64,000 nt of DNA, from positions 1-64,000 of the forward strand of contig WION01000191.1 in assembly GCA_015039365.1 (NCBI GenBank), given 5' to 3'. Every line of letters begins with the position of its first letter. The first letter of the stretch is position 1. Below are positions 11,561 to 24,098 of this stretch, one piece after another. Under the pieces are notes generated by a model that searched no databases, was not told the origin of the DNA, and saw only the letters and a program-made list of their open reading frames with translations. The position numbers were made by a program, and so were the translations under genes. The DNA is from Amanita rubescens (lineage: Eukaryota; Basidiomycota; Agaricomycetes; Agaricales; Amanitaceae).

Positions 11561-11938
11561 AATGTCAACCGGTCACGCACTCGAGAGAACGGGTATGTCA
11601 CAACATTGAAGCTAAGATATAGTCCATCTAAATTGCTGTATTTCAAGCAAGCACTCGAATAGTCGAGACTGTTATACATTGCACATACGGAGGCTAACGG
11701 TAGCAATAAAAATTATCAGGAAGGCACCCCATTAATGATGCCTCATTCGCGTTGCAAAAACGTTGAAAGTCAGCGGTACAACATGCAAACAAGGGTATCA
11801 AAAAAATTGTTGGTGTAAGTGTAACCAAGTATAAGCCAAGCTGTAGATGTGAGAGACCACAGTAAATGGGTGCAATGTATGGATGACACACAATGTGTCG
11901 GAAGGGGAAAACAATAACATGAATTGGACGTAGAAGGC
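11561..11938. other. intergenic, 378 bp, tandem minus-strand genes
   Basis: Lies between the start of the small myristoylated-protein gene and the stop of the RRM-Pumilio gene upstream of it. It should hold the 3' UTR of one and the promoter of the other. No conserved coding sequence was seen. Confidence 0.5.
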
Positions 11939-14900
11939 TTACGCAGGGTAAGATCCTATGTTAGAAGGATTCTGTTGATATGGCGAGTACACATATGGTT
12001 GATATAGATGGGGCGGGACTACTTGTGGTGCAACACCAAACGATGGCTGAGATTGGCCAATCCCGATGATACCACCAGTTTGCGAGATATTTGGGGATGG
12101 AGCACCATACGCGCTGTTCGCAATGCCAACGGCACCAGCTGTGGGTAGTGTTGCGGAGCGCCGGGCTGCGCTATGGGCATCGCCTGGTCGGGGATATGGA
12201 TTATATGGGTCTGGGGGCGAATATGGTGTCGTAGTGGCATTATTAATTCGTCTATTAGTGCCATTGAATGTATTCTCAATTTGAACTTGAGTTGGTCCTG
12301 CCTGCGGATTTTGACCCCCCATTTGTAGCGCCGCCATCATAGACGCTAAACCTTGGTCGTTTGACGGATATCCGGAGGGTAGTCCTGGAACTCCAAAGCT
12401 ACTTTGGGGCTTATTTTTTCCTGTATTAGGCACGTTGTTCGCATACGTGGGTTGATAGTTGGGTACAGGTAATCCGACCTCCTCAATAAGTCTGCGATAT
12501 GCTTGTGTTGCTATAACTTTCAATTCGATTAAAACACGTTTTGTAGCCTCAATATACCCTTGTTTTTCTCGTTGATCAATAAACGTGCTGGTCAAAATTT
12601 TGTGGACGACCGCGACACCGTTGACTTGATCACCAAGAACGTCAGTGAGGACGTGGTCGCCAGGAGACGAAAAGAGTGCATCTACGATGAGCTTCGAGGC
12701 GTTGGATTCTATTTTTTGATTGACGATGCGAAGGACGGTCAGGGATGCCAATTTATGAGTGCAAAGGTGAGATAAGTGAGGGGTGAATCGCGGTGCCAGA
12801 AGATTGTACCGCGACGGGAATCCAGATGTGTCCAGTAGCCATGTGAGCAATAGCGCGCCATTCGGGTTAGTTGCCAGAGGTATAGAGTTGAGAACGACTG
12901 CTGTAGCGACCCGGCGCTGCTGACTGGAACCGATATGAGGGCTCTCCAGGCACGCTCTCATACTCCGAGCACCAAAACGTCCCTGGGCGATTTCCCACAT
13001 CCTGTCGACGATGGCGTCAAATATAAAATCGTTAGCTGGAGCACCGAAACGAAGGCAACATCTAAAGTGTATCAGTTGAATGCGATGAAGAGTCAGACCC
13101 CAGACATACTGTACAACATAATTGCCGAATTGATCCAAAAGCAGCGGCGGCGCATACGGTCGCAAATTTTGAGCTATTAAAGAAATCTCGTCTGGAGTGT
13201 TGACACATTCAATTATTTTTTGAGCTGCCCATGTACCATTTTTATGTATGCCAATCATTGCGAGATGAGGTGCAATACGCTCCAGCATGGAGAGTCTAGG
13301 ATTGGCAGAACATTTCTCAAACAGTTTTTGCACCACCTTAGAGATAAATTAGCTGCTATCAGATCACTAGAAACAATCACCCTTACAGTATTCCCGAGCC
13401 AGTCGGATGCAAGATCGACTATTTCGCTGTCCAGGAAATCTGCGGCAACTTGATCTACCTCTTCCGTTGACATACTTCCTGAATCAAGACGCTTACGAAG
13501 CTCCCGCAGCTTCGCCGCATCCCAACGTCGATTATGCGTCCTCTCAGAGACTAGAGGAATAGATGTATAATACATGGTAGGAGGTCGAAACTCTTTTTAA
13601 AAAAATCAGTTCAGCTAACAGGTAGATCAATTACGACGACTAACCGGCAAGTGCTTGGATATCAGCTTCAGCCTCAGTACTGTCGCCACATAATTCTCTC
13701 ATGATCATTTGCTGTTCGGTAATGGACTGCTGCCAGCCGGGAGGCTTGGATAATCCATCTAATCCATATATAGTGTTGTGGACACCTGAGCCAATCATGC
13801 TGAGTAACAGATTGGATCTGTAGTTCTCAACGGCACCACCAAGCACTTGTTGGTCGGCAGGAAGTGTGGAGGCCCCTTTGACGGTTCTGAGCGCGTGGAT
13901 TGTAGCACCTACACTCAGATCTCCGACACCTTGGGGTACATTGGGAGTTTCTTCCGTCCCTGCTCCTGCCTCTTGGCTGCCCTTTACAGGGACCTTGGCA
14001 AACCCTATGCGAATGGCACCGACATCACTCCCAAGTACGTCGCGACCGTTTAAAGCCTTGCGAGCCCGAACAGCATCGTCGAGACGTTCAAAATTGACTA
14101 GAAATCGATCAGGGACAAGATTGAAAGAATGCCGTTGTATACACTCACTGAAACCACAGTTTTTATGAGTTAAAACTCGAGCTGATTCAATAGGCCCATA
14201 TGGGCTGAAGACGTTAAGTATCGTTGCAGGCGTAGTCGTAGACGGAATAGAGCCAATCCAAAGGGCGCGGGTAGGTGTAGATTGCAATTGAGCATCCATC
14301 GGATTTGAACTGCCGTTGGCACCCGAAGACTTGCTGGCAGCACCGTTGGGCGAAGTTGGGCTCGAACTAACAGGATTACCCTTTGCTGGAGCAATTGGTG
14401 CACTATCGGCTTTTCCAAACCCTATCCGAACTGTCTGCCCGTTCGGCATTCCAATATTGCCACCTAAGCGGTTGAGAACATCTTCCTTTGCCCTTATTGC
14501 GTCAGCTTGTTCTACGAAATTGACAAAGCCGCATTCCTGTGAAGATATGTAAGTACTGATAGTTAAAACTGACAATGATGGTACCTTTTCGGGTAAGAGT
14601 CGCAGACTCTCAATGGCTCCGTAAGGCGCAAAAACATGAATAAGCTGCTCCCGTGTTACTGCGCTATCCAGATTTCCTATCCATAATGAACGTGTAGGGG
14701 TCTGAACCTGTGAAACTGGAATTTCCGACTTCGGAGATACAGAACGGTTCTGAGAAGCGGGGGCAACCAGATATGCAGATGCACCTCTACCGATTGGCAT
14801 ATCTGCTGTAGGGAAATGGACGTTTGAGGACGAGCTAGTACGAACAGACGGAGCTTTGTCGACTTTGAGAATCCCAGGTGGAGTTGGCACAGTTGTTGAT

Positions 14901-16085
14901 AGCGCTGCACCTTGAGTTGACATTTCATTAATGTAGGTGTGTGCATCTGTACCAGTGGTGCGTCTTTGGAGCGTGCGTATTGGGTCATCTAGCGTACCAA
15001 CAGATATGGCTCTGGGGCGAGTGGGGATAGAGAGATGATCGGCTTGTTTGAAGCTTTTTGTCATCAGTAACGATGCATTATACGTCAGTTCTTGCGCGGT
15101 CGGGTCATACGCATTGACATGTTGACGAGGATAAATTTGTTCATCGTAACCGACAAAGTACTCGTCTTCGCCCTCTGCTGCAGGGGTGGATAACAGAGAT
15201 GCAGTAGAGCGCGTGCGATAGGGGTTGGAGACGGTGCTGGCACGAAGACGAGAATGGTTTCCAGTAAAGTTTCCGGAAAGATTTCCAGCAATGACTGCTT
15301 GTGCTTGGTTTCTGAGCTCAGAAATGGTAGCAGCTGGTGGAGGATCGTGGTCGTTTAAGCCAAGATAATTAAGAGTGTGTTCAAAGTCATCTCCAACGGA
15401 ATCTGCCGATGTAACCGAACGTAGCTCTTCTAGCACAGGAAATCCGTTGGCGGTCTCATTAGTCGAAGGTAACCAAGGAGAAGAGAAGATGGAAGAACCA
15501 AATGTGTTGGGTAAGCCTCCAGAGGGTAGCGTCAACGACCCCGACCTTAATCGGCTATTGCGCTCTGGTACGGTAGGAGTCACCGCTGAAGTATTTGAAT
15601 GACGCATGGCAGGACGCGACGAAGTTGCGAGCGCCGCAGACGCAGTGGGGGCCAAGGACCTCTGCGATTGCTCTAACAGAGACTCGGTAGATGCAGGGGT
15701 GCTTCCTAAAGTGCTTGATGCGGCAGCAAATCGCTGAGCAGCAAGCTGCACATTGGAGGGTAAGGTCCCAGCCCTCGCCCGTCGAAATCCAGGAGGGTAA
15801 TTTGACGGAGGCAAAGTGGAGGCATCGGGGGGAGCAGCAGCGGAAGAAGAGACGTCGTTTGGAGGAGAATTACCAGCAAGAGCACGGAGGGCCGGGGGGC
15901 GATATCTAGCTGCTAAGCCTTCAGACTGCAGCTCTCTTGCCCTGGATAAGAGATAAGGGAAGAAGAAGAGGAGAGTGGGAGAAGAGACACCTTTTTGCGA
16001 ACGCAGCAGAGGGAGCGGGGGGAGGAGTTTTGCCGGATGGAGGGATCCTGGAGTAGGTGCTGTTGTCAGACGCGGACAATGACAT
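11939..16085 (-). CDS. RRM-Pumilio RNA-binding protein, Jsn1/Puf1 type, 1282 aa
   Basis: Cytoplasmic mRNA-binding protein of the fungal Jsn1/Puf1/Puf2 group, which binds 3' UTRs and links mRNAs to decay or localisation. Seven exons: 15991-16085, 14585-15941, 14149-14536, 13645-14097, 13387-13592, 13110-13336 and 11939-13061. They sum to exactly 1283 codons. Order: a low-complexity N-terminus; RRM1 (SLWIGNLDSAVTREQL ... CGFVNF); RRM2 (ALWIGSIPSTTT ... CGFINFERLDDAVRARKAL); a SDWLGNTVVQKLFEKCS junction; Pumilio repeats (NGTWAAQKIIE, FGNYVVQCCLRFG, GDQVNGVAVVHKIL); then a Gln/Asn/Pro-rich tail. Three introns (14537-14584, 14098-14148, 13062-13109) are 48, 51 and 48 nt, in frame and stop-free. 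They are easily read as protein but break RRM and Pumilio motifs. Confidence 0.93.
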
Positions 16086-16232
16086 TAGAAAACGGATAAG
16101 AAAAGAGAAAAAAAAGAAGCGGTTGGGTGGACAAGGTGCCCTTCTCTGTGAGGTAGATGCCTTTTGCCTGAAAACTCAAACTTCCCACGGTCAGCCGATG
16201 AATTATGTCCTATACTAGTACTACTGCACACT

Positions 16233-18628
16233 CTACCTACTACGCCGCCCCTGCCGCCGTGCTGCTGCCACCCTCTCTGACCGTCTCACAGGCCGCGCCT
16301 TTTCCTCTGCTTTACACTCCCCTCCGCTCTCGTCCGGGATGTTGCACAGCGCCTGGAACATCTCCTGTTCGCTTGCGCTCAACGGACTGTCCATGCTCAA
16401 CACGCTTTCCGTGTCTGGCTTGGCACTCGGTGTAGGCTCTGCAGACCTCGTCCTTTCGCTCTCCATCGCTTCCAGTGTGGACCCAAAATGTCTGCCAAAT
16501 TGATTCAACATCCGCCCAGGTGTGTTGGACAGATGGAAATCCTGTAGTGCCTGCGGAAATTCTTCGTGCAATTTATCCGAAAGGAACGTATTTAAGACAT
16601 CCCCAGGCACGGGATGTTCCTGGATGTATGATTGCGCGGTAGTTAGGGGGACCCATGTACCAGACACGATCGGAGAACCTTTGCTGATTATCGTAAGGTT
16701 GGTTATTGAGTTGAGATTAGGGAAAGTGGCGCCAGCATAGTGTAGGATAGGAGTTAGATTAACAAAATCGGTATCGATACGTCGCAAGAAAATCATTGAG
16801 CCAAGTATCATTTGATAGACGGAAATATCTGTGACCTTTGATGTAAAGCCGATGCGTTCTATCAATATCTAGCACTTACCTTCAACCTGTGTAGCACAAA
16901 TAGGTGGTGAGGTTGGTCTACAAGTGTGGACGACGACAATAGATGGTGCGAAGCCATTACAACGTGTCTCCTGTGGAGATATACAATTCGAGGGAGGTAA
17001 AACTAGTGGTGAAGGGGAAATAACTGAATTAGCTGTGTTCACCGATAGATTTTCGATTAGCGATGTGAGGGGACAGTTGGCATTTCGAGAGGCTGGAAGT
17101 TTGGCCGACAATTTAAGATCGGCTTGGGCCTCATAAGATGCTGGACTGTGTGCAGTTATGGGCGTGATCCTGGCCGCCACATGGAACAAGGTATCGATGT
17201 CAAAGTTTTCATCTCTGAGGTCAGGCTCTTCGTGCCAGTGCTGCCATTCATCCTGCGATAGGTAATTCTCGAAGTGCCATGCATTGCCTGGCTGATCTGG
17301 TCCCAAAAAGCCAGCTGCAGCCTTCGTGAGTACCTCAACTACCTTGACGTCCGCTATCGAGTTGTCAAGATCGTCCCATGCATCAAGCATGCCTTGGACA
17401 TCGTGTGGTTCCCGTTTGACTTGGCGTTCGATCGTATCAGACATCATCAGAGGAGACGGTGACTTGAGTCCATGGCCTTCCCATAGCGTGTCAGTTTCCG
17501 CATCGCTGTCGAGATCTTTCCATTCCGTATCCAAATCGGGAGAATAAGATCTATGAGGCATGTAGTGATGAATTCCCGTCATCGATATATGATAGTCATC
17601 GTCCTCGTCTTCAGAGTCAGGCGGGGGAGAACTGACACCGGACGAATACGGGGAAGGGCAACGAACATCGGGCACACTGAGTCGAGATGATAGCGGTGAC
17701 AAACGAGTATCATCTCGATTGCTGTCACTATGCGATAAAGCAGATATGTCGGACATGGTATCGCCGTCGGAGTCATCTGAGGAGTCACTTGCAATGTCAA
17801 TGACATTGACATTTGCTGAACCCGCAGTGCCCGGTAGGACTGCAGGGAAAGACGAGGTTAGAGGTAGTGGTAGGCGCAAGGTCAACTTGATTTTGAAAGG
17901 ACGTTGATCTTCATTGTCAGAATTGGGATACGAGGATCGAGTGGAGTAGTTATCCCTAGCAGCGCGTTTGCGCTTCTGACCACGCAGCGATTGTACAGTC
18001 CCGCGACTGTCGTCTATCACGTTGGTAGATGGTATGTCAAACTTGTCGCTTTCGGTGAAATCGAAAAGCTTTATACCGGCGCGAGCAAAAGGGCAGGGAG
18101 CGCCGGTTGCCCTACTGAGGTACCAAACCATTGTTCCTCGCCTGAAATTTGTGACTCTATTGTCAGGCGCAGTAGAGTAATGTGCTCCCCCAGAGCGAGA
18201 ATAAAGCGCAGGCAGAAGATCGTCGTCTAAGTCAGTTCCTGATAGAACGTGGCGTAGAAGAAGGGGATGATCCTGCTGTGCCTCGCAACGTTGGAGATGC
18301 GTTCTAATATAGGACGTGATCGCTTGACTGGCAGCAGAGACACTTAGGGCAATTCAGTGACGAGATAAACTACGGGCAGCAAAATGCAATACTTTTGACA
18401 GGCGAGGCCACATTTCACGGACATTTCTGCAAGATCCTTGATAGTCATGGCGCGATTGTCCTAGGAACGAAGACGGTGAAGAGGAAACAAGGCAAGGGGG
18501 GAAAGACGCACGATGGACAACAAAGCGCGGGCAATAGCAAGAAATACTCTATTGGAAGCATCGTCTGGATGAAGTACGACATGGGGAGGAAACTGCGAGT
18601 GGTGGCGTGTTCTAGTAGCGCAGTTCAT
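16233..18628 (-). CDS. Gds1 winged-helix plus APSES/KilA-N-like nuclear regulator, 747 aa
   Basis: Four exons (18512-18628, 18393-18460, 16880-18342, 16233-16828) sum to exactly 748 codons. The N-terminal part (VFLAIARALLSI ... MTIKDLAEMSV ... ASQAITSYIRTHL ... FRRGTMVWYLSRATGAPCPF) matches the Gds1-type winged-helix region of fungal regulators as I know it. An NLS-like KRKR and a long acidic/Ser-rich stretch follow. The C-terminal third resembles a KilA-N/APSES DNA-binding fold (ILGSMIFLRRIDTDFVNLT ... VSGTWVPLTTAQSY). The end is strongly basic (RRSERVAAARRQGRRS). The start at 18628 is only 36 bp from the stop of the upstream same-strand gene. A start at the internal ATG 18131 would lose the winged helix. 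DNA binding is inferred, not shown. Confidence 0.8.
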
Positions 18629-18664
18629 GGAGGACGCCAACGTAGTACTATCCTGTCACACCTG

Positions 18665-20605
18665 TCACACCTCCTGAAACGCCCCGTTCGCCTGCACCCG
18701 AAATACCTTCCCCGTCGCGACCCAGTCCTCGTCCACACCCTCCATCGTCCCTACAGACGGCCCTCGCACCGCCATCATCCCCACCGGATCTTTTCCCTGC
18801 TCAACCTCATTATCATTCACTCCAGATAGCTTCACTTCAACATTCACGCTCGGTGCTCCCACATGTACAAATTTGGCTATCGGCCACTCTTGTAAATCAA
18901 ATGGGTGAGAAGCGAGCACCGGTCCAGCAACCGAGACATGTGTGAAGCAGTTGATCAACGGAACAGATAGAGCTGTCCGGCACTCCGCTTGATTACCGCC
19001 ATCAAGCGGTCCTGCCCATACCATCATTCGCGTTGTTCGTAATAATTTGACCGATTTATCACTTGCCTCCGCTGACAATGACACACCGCAATGTCCCCGC
19101 CCCCTCTCCTATTACATTGGCCCTGGCACCATCGAAAACGAGGCGGTCCCATAAACTTTCTTTGGAGACGAACCCCTCAGCAATACTTGCTTTCTTATGG
19201 CGCATTGCTAATGAATAAAGTATAGACCTAGACGCTTCCTTGTGTATCTGGGAAACGAGTGTCTCCAGGTTACCTGGCTTAATGAATAGGACAGTTGGAG
19301 ACGGAATTGGATATCGTCTGTAGGAGAGGGTGTCGTTAAGATCGTTCACTTTCTCCTCTAGGCGCGACGTCATCCATGAACCAGTACTCTGAGCGGGAAA
19401 ACCTACGCTCTTCTGTTATGTCGGTGCCCGCACTGGAGAGGGTGGCAAAGCTAGTCCCTTCGTAAATGGCCGTGTACGCGATAACTCTGCCATAGATGGT
19501 GTTCAGTGGGTGTGCGGATACAATAGTGTCCAGCGCTGATAACATGTTGGACGTCGGAAGCATTGATCGAACAGCTGCAACACCGGCTGTCACGTTTTCG
19601 TGAGTAAATTTGGTGCTACCAAGTCCGTCAGATTGTCTTTCATGAAATGACACTGAAAAAACATCTGCAGCGTCTGAGAAAGGAAGTTAGGTCATGCTCG
19701 GGTGTATAGATTATGAACATACGTGGAGGTGACGTTAACACTCGGTCGGCGCGATAACCGTTTCTTTCGACGTCAGAGAAACGAAGAAGACGGATATTAC
19801 TCGCCACGCCAGCCGTCATCTGATGGCTGACTTCGCCAACCACAATAACAGCGATGTGGGCTTTGTTTGCTTCACTTTTATAGATCAGATCCAACAGGCG
19901 AGGCACAAATTCCGCAGTTGCAATGATAGCGGAAGTCGGATGTTGGTTCATCACAGCCGATATGATAGCCGTCGAAGACACAGTGTAAGAGACAATTGAC
20001 AAGGATGCCAGCGCTAGGTCGGAAAGAATGAACTCTGTCAGTTAATATGAATATAAGCTGAGCAGGAGCAAAATATGTTCACGCGCCTAAGCCATCATTC
20101 ACTAACAAGAGCACCCGTGATTCATTTGGCAGGAGACCAGCGACCCGGACAAGGCCCGTCGCCAGAGCGGCAACGCGGTCTTTCAGATTTGAGTTAGTTA
20201 TCTGTTTTCTTTATTGTTACTAGAAGCCAAAAAGGAAGAAGTCATATGACCTTCGTATGCCATATCGTGCGAGGGACCTCTACTTCAGCCTTGACAAAGT
20301 CGGCGAGAGTGTATACATCCTTATTAGGCCTTGTAGGAAACTGATGCATGTCGTCAAGCAACATACTCGTCTGATTAGTTGAAAATACGAACTCTTCCCA
20401 TCAGACCTGTGCTATAGTTTCTATAGATCGCACTTTCTCCAGGGAAGCGTGCGCGACCCACATCACTTTGCCTTCCAAGAAGTATGGGATGAACCAGAGG
20501 CTGGGGTTTGTATAAGTTGTTTAACAGAAAAACCGTTGCTGCAACAAGACCTAGGAGAACGGTCAAGTCGTCAGTTACAAGGCGGTCAGAAAGAGACGCC
20601 GACAT
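18665..20605 (-). CDS. acyl-CoA synthetase-like (ANL superfamily) membrane protein, probable pseudoenzyme, 544 aa
   Basis: Seven exons (20393-20605, 20251-20340, 20087-20201, 19723-20034, 19407-19673, 19067-19357, 18665-19011) sum to 545 codons. An N-terminal membrane helix (VLLGLVAATVFLL) is followed by a recognisable adenylate-forming scaffold: SNLKDRVAALATGLV, LLLVNDGLEFILSDLALAS, STKFTHENVTAGVAA, YRRYPIPSPTVLFI and RCVIVSGGPL. The ATP-binding P-loop (normally S-G-T-T-G-x-P-K-G before the THEN helix) is replaced by SDGLGSTK, and no GYGxTE motif or C-terminal adenylation subdomain follows. It probably does not activate acids by the usual reaction. Two introns, 20035-20086 and 19012-19066, start with GC (GCGCGT and GCAAGT). 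It is divergent from TEL2, 103 bp away. Confidence 0.72.
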
Positions 20606-20708
20606 GATTTTGTCTGCTGGCAGGGCCTTCAGGACCCAGGTCAACCGGTCACAGGTAACACTACTGGCCGGCCTTTACCGAATTGGTCTTATTAGTATCT
20701 TACGTAAA
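20606..20708. promoter_or_regulatory. 103-bp divergent promoter, synthetase-like gene / TEL2
   Basis: The interval between the minus-strand ATG at 20605 and the plus-strand ATG at 20709 (or 20724). Confidence 0.4.
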
Positions 20709-23700
20709 ATGTTTGTATGTCTCATGAGCTCTGACGACGATATTGCGACAACTCTTCGTGCCTTGCACGCACCAATATACGAACTGCAGGACCTTCTTCA
20801 CTTGTTGATTCCGCCCCTAAAAGCTATTGGATTGCTACCGGTCGGCTCTAGTGATCACGATGTCAAGCCCTTGCACTCATCCATCAACATTCCCTATCAC
20901 ATTCCGCTCATCCAGCATGCTTTGATAGAAAAGGTCGCTCCTACCTGGGAATCCGCACTAAGAGAAAGCGGAAATCTCCAATTGCTGGTGCAATATTTTT
21001 GTCCTATTCGTATTCACGAAGATGTGCTTGCGGTGGCAGAAGTTGTCACACTTGCATACTCAACAATACTATCCATCCCTTTAACCGATTTCTCCTTGTA
21101 TTTGCTGCAACGCCTTTCTACCTGTTATTCAATGGTCAATATTTATAAGATGATATTTCAACGATTTTCCAAGAAGCAAGAAGTAACATGGGAGGATTAT
21201 GTGCGTAATTCCCTAAGCATTCCGACGCGGATTGCAAATAGCATCGCTGGGGGAGGATATGTCCCTCCATTCCTTGAAAATAAAACTTACCTTCAACGTG
21301 TCTGTCTTCAATGCGAACAGTTGATTGCATATGTCTCTACTCAGGATGTCAACGGTATGCTTATGATACGCGTTCCATCTCGAAGCTGAATGAAGATAGA
21401 TCATTCTATACCCACCGTCGTTTATCTTCTTTCTAAATTAGTCGGTCAAGGCGTCTTTTCTCCTGCCCCTGTTGCTCGGTCGCAGGTTTCATTTTTCAAG
21501 ATCACAATGTCTGCTATTCAACGCCAGCTGCAGGGACCTGATCGAGAGATATACTCCAAACTGTGGTCTGATCTAACGGTGAATATGCCGCCACAGGTGC
21601 TATACAACCTCCTGCGTTCTATGTTCGCAACGTTGCAGGACTCTATGGGCGAAGAGTTGGTACTTCAGGTCAAGATCATTGGACAGACCCTTCACGGGAT
21701 TTTTGGTGTACCTTTTCCAGCCCACAGCGGGTTATGGGAATCCGTATCTGGGATACTTGTCAACGAAGAATGGTGTGAGATGCTTATACATGGTATTGTC
21801 TGTTGGACCTCGGGTGCTTCATTTGGGGGAGAAAACAACGTAGAAGGTACTTTATAGGTACTTCTTGTCCGAGCTATTAACTCGCATACCGCAAACTCAG
21901 CTCTTCAAGCTCTTTTGGACGTAATCCTGAGCATTTGGACGTCCCGCGATCACGTCAATTATTCTTTTGTTTCTCGCCATAGATGTAAGCGATCTCCCAC
22001 AATACCCACAATAACTCACTGGTGATCCAGATATGACAACGCTATTACTCGTCACAATTTCATACCTGCCATCAACGTCGGAGAAAGTCCAAAATCTTAT
22101 CCTATCTCCCTCCTTTGTCACGGCTATTGGATATTACATATCACACATGGATGAGTCTATTCGATTATGTGGAATGCTGGTAGCCGAAGTCCTATCATCA
22201 CTTGCCGAAAAAGTACTTGCTTTTGACGTGTGGGACGGGGAAGATGAAACAAGGTTATGGGCACATCGTGTCCGGGAATTAATCAAAGGACATGCCAATG
22301 CAAACGGCACAAATGTACAGGGCGCCAACATTGTGGATTATGAAGAGGAAATTACGCAGCCCGAGCCTCAAGTTCAAGACATAATCCCGGTTGCCAATAA
22401 CCAAATCCTTCTTGCTGACGACGGCTTTGACTCAGATGATTCCATGACGGGCTATGCCCCATCTCTTTCTCCTTTAGCCACATCCTCTGAGCTAGCAGAA
22501 GTTGAAAAAGAGCCAGTTCTCAGCTTTGGGATCAAGAGGATTTCCCGGCCTCTTTATTTATCCCAGCTCGGAGCATTGTTGCGTAGTCGGGATGACGACG
22601 GCCAGAGCGGCCAGTCTTCCGCAGCGGATAACGTTGAGATGGCTCTCAACAGTGCAGAAGACCTGATACGCAGGAAAAGAGATTTTGGGAGCGAACTAGG
22701 TGCGTGGTTCACGTAGTCAGAATCACACGCTGTTTTGTTAACTGTCTTCTTACAGGTGAAAATGCGAATAATCTGGTACATGCCCTTCTTGGACTCCAGG
22801 ATAATTATGACATTCCTCGATTTGATACCAAAAGACAAGCCGCGCTCAATGCCCTAGTTACTTCTTGCCCTCACTTGGCAGCTCCGTAAGCAAAAGAAGC
22901 ATTTGTGAATTTCGTAATTTCGCTCATAATCGTTCAGGTGCATAATCGAAGAGTTTTTCCAGCCCCAATATTCCATTGCCCAGCGATTTTCTGCACTAGA
23001 AGCGCTTGTATCTGGAGCTCGGGAATTAAGTGCAGTTCAATCGATGTACTACTTAGGCAAAGAATCGCCACTTTCAAGCCATTCGCATCACATTGTGTCG
23101 AAGGATGAAAAGAAGAAGATTCGCGCATTGATGGATGAAGTAGTTCTGAATACTGCTCGGACGAAGGTATCAAGTAATAAGACTCTACCGTCTCCACGTA
23201 CGAAACTCCTACAAGTTTCAAGGTTTGAGCACCAATCCAAAGAAGCACCAGCCCAGAGCTCTAATCATGCGTCTTTTACATCACTATCGACTCCGTATTT
23301 TATCTCTCCATTGGTTTCGAGATTTTGGCTGTTCCTAAGGGACGAACAAAGGAGAGAACAACGCAGTACACTGCGAGAGGGAAGGAATGTTCATCATGGA
23401 GCAGGCTCCGGTTTGATTCTCAACCCGGTTACACTGGCGCAATTTCTTCGCACTCTCGCAATTCTAACTCATTTATCACGCCTATGTCCTGAATGGCTGG
23501 CAATCGTCGCGCCAGACGCTCTGGAAATCGCTCTTACAATTGGAACATTGCCAATTTCGGGCGTGGAATTAGAATCTGATATCGAAAATCTCCGTGGCCC
23601 TGAAACGATAGATCACTGGGAGCGCAAAGAAGCAGCGGCCTTAACCGCAGCCCTTGAGCTCGCACTTGTGGTGCTAGACGGTTGTTTAGAATTAGACCGC

Positions 23701-23916
23701 GGGCGTTTTTTGAGCCTTCAACGTGCGCCCCTTCTGAGGAGTACGAGCGACTGGAGTCACACCCTATTCTCTAGGCTCAACCAAGGCATCAAGGTTAGCG
23801 GTGGTGGGGGATTGCACGAGACGGCATTAATGCGAGCAGTCACTGGCGTTTTATTCAAAGTGGACGACATCATGACCCACTGGAGTCAGTCTATGGCAAC
23901 TCTACCCTTTCCTTGA
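20709..23916 (+). CDS. TEL2: telomere length regulation protein TEL2 (TELO2)
   Basis: Tel2 is the core of the TTT (Tel2-Tti1-Tti2) co-chaperone that stabilises PIKK kinases such as ATM/Tel1, ATR and TOR. Six exons (20709-21354, 21400-21846, 21901-21984, 22031-22699, 22756-22885, 22938-23916) sum to exactly 985 codons. Recognised blocks: MDESIRLCGMLVAEVLSSL; the acidic DSDDSMTGYAPS linker; ISRPLYLSQLGALLRS; YDIPRFDTKRQAALNALVTSCPHLAAP; FFQPQYSIAQRFSALEALVSGARELS; and YFISPLVSRFW. Length fits the family. A second ATG at 20724 would remove only five residues. Introns are 45-56 nt. Confidence 0.92.
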
Positions 23917-24098
23917 ACGCATTATACACTTTATCTCGTATTCAAATTCGTGAATACATAGTTCAGAATGTATTATAGTCCATGGTCGCGGCTGCTCAGT
24001 ATGTAAGTACCTGTAACGTAACAAGACTGGACATCCCCAACAACCAACAACACCACCCGTATCTTCACCACGCGCAAGTTGGCCGTCATTGCTTCGGC

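Noticed and set aside
16861..16880. A 21-nt intron in the Gds1-like gene
   Set aside because: A normal 51-nt intron (16829-16879) with a better context keeps the frame; the 21-nt reading is unnecessary.
18395..18829. A 144-codon plus-strand frame across the gap between two minus-strand genes
   Set aside because: It is antisense to the well-supported first exons of the Gds1-like gene and the last exon of the synthetase-like gene.
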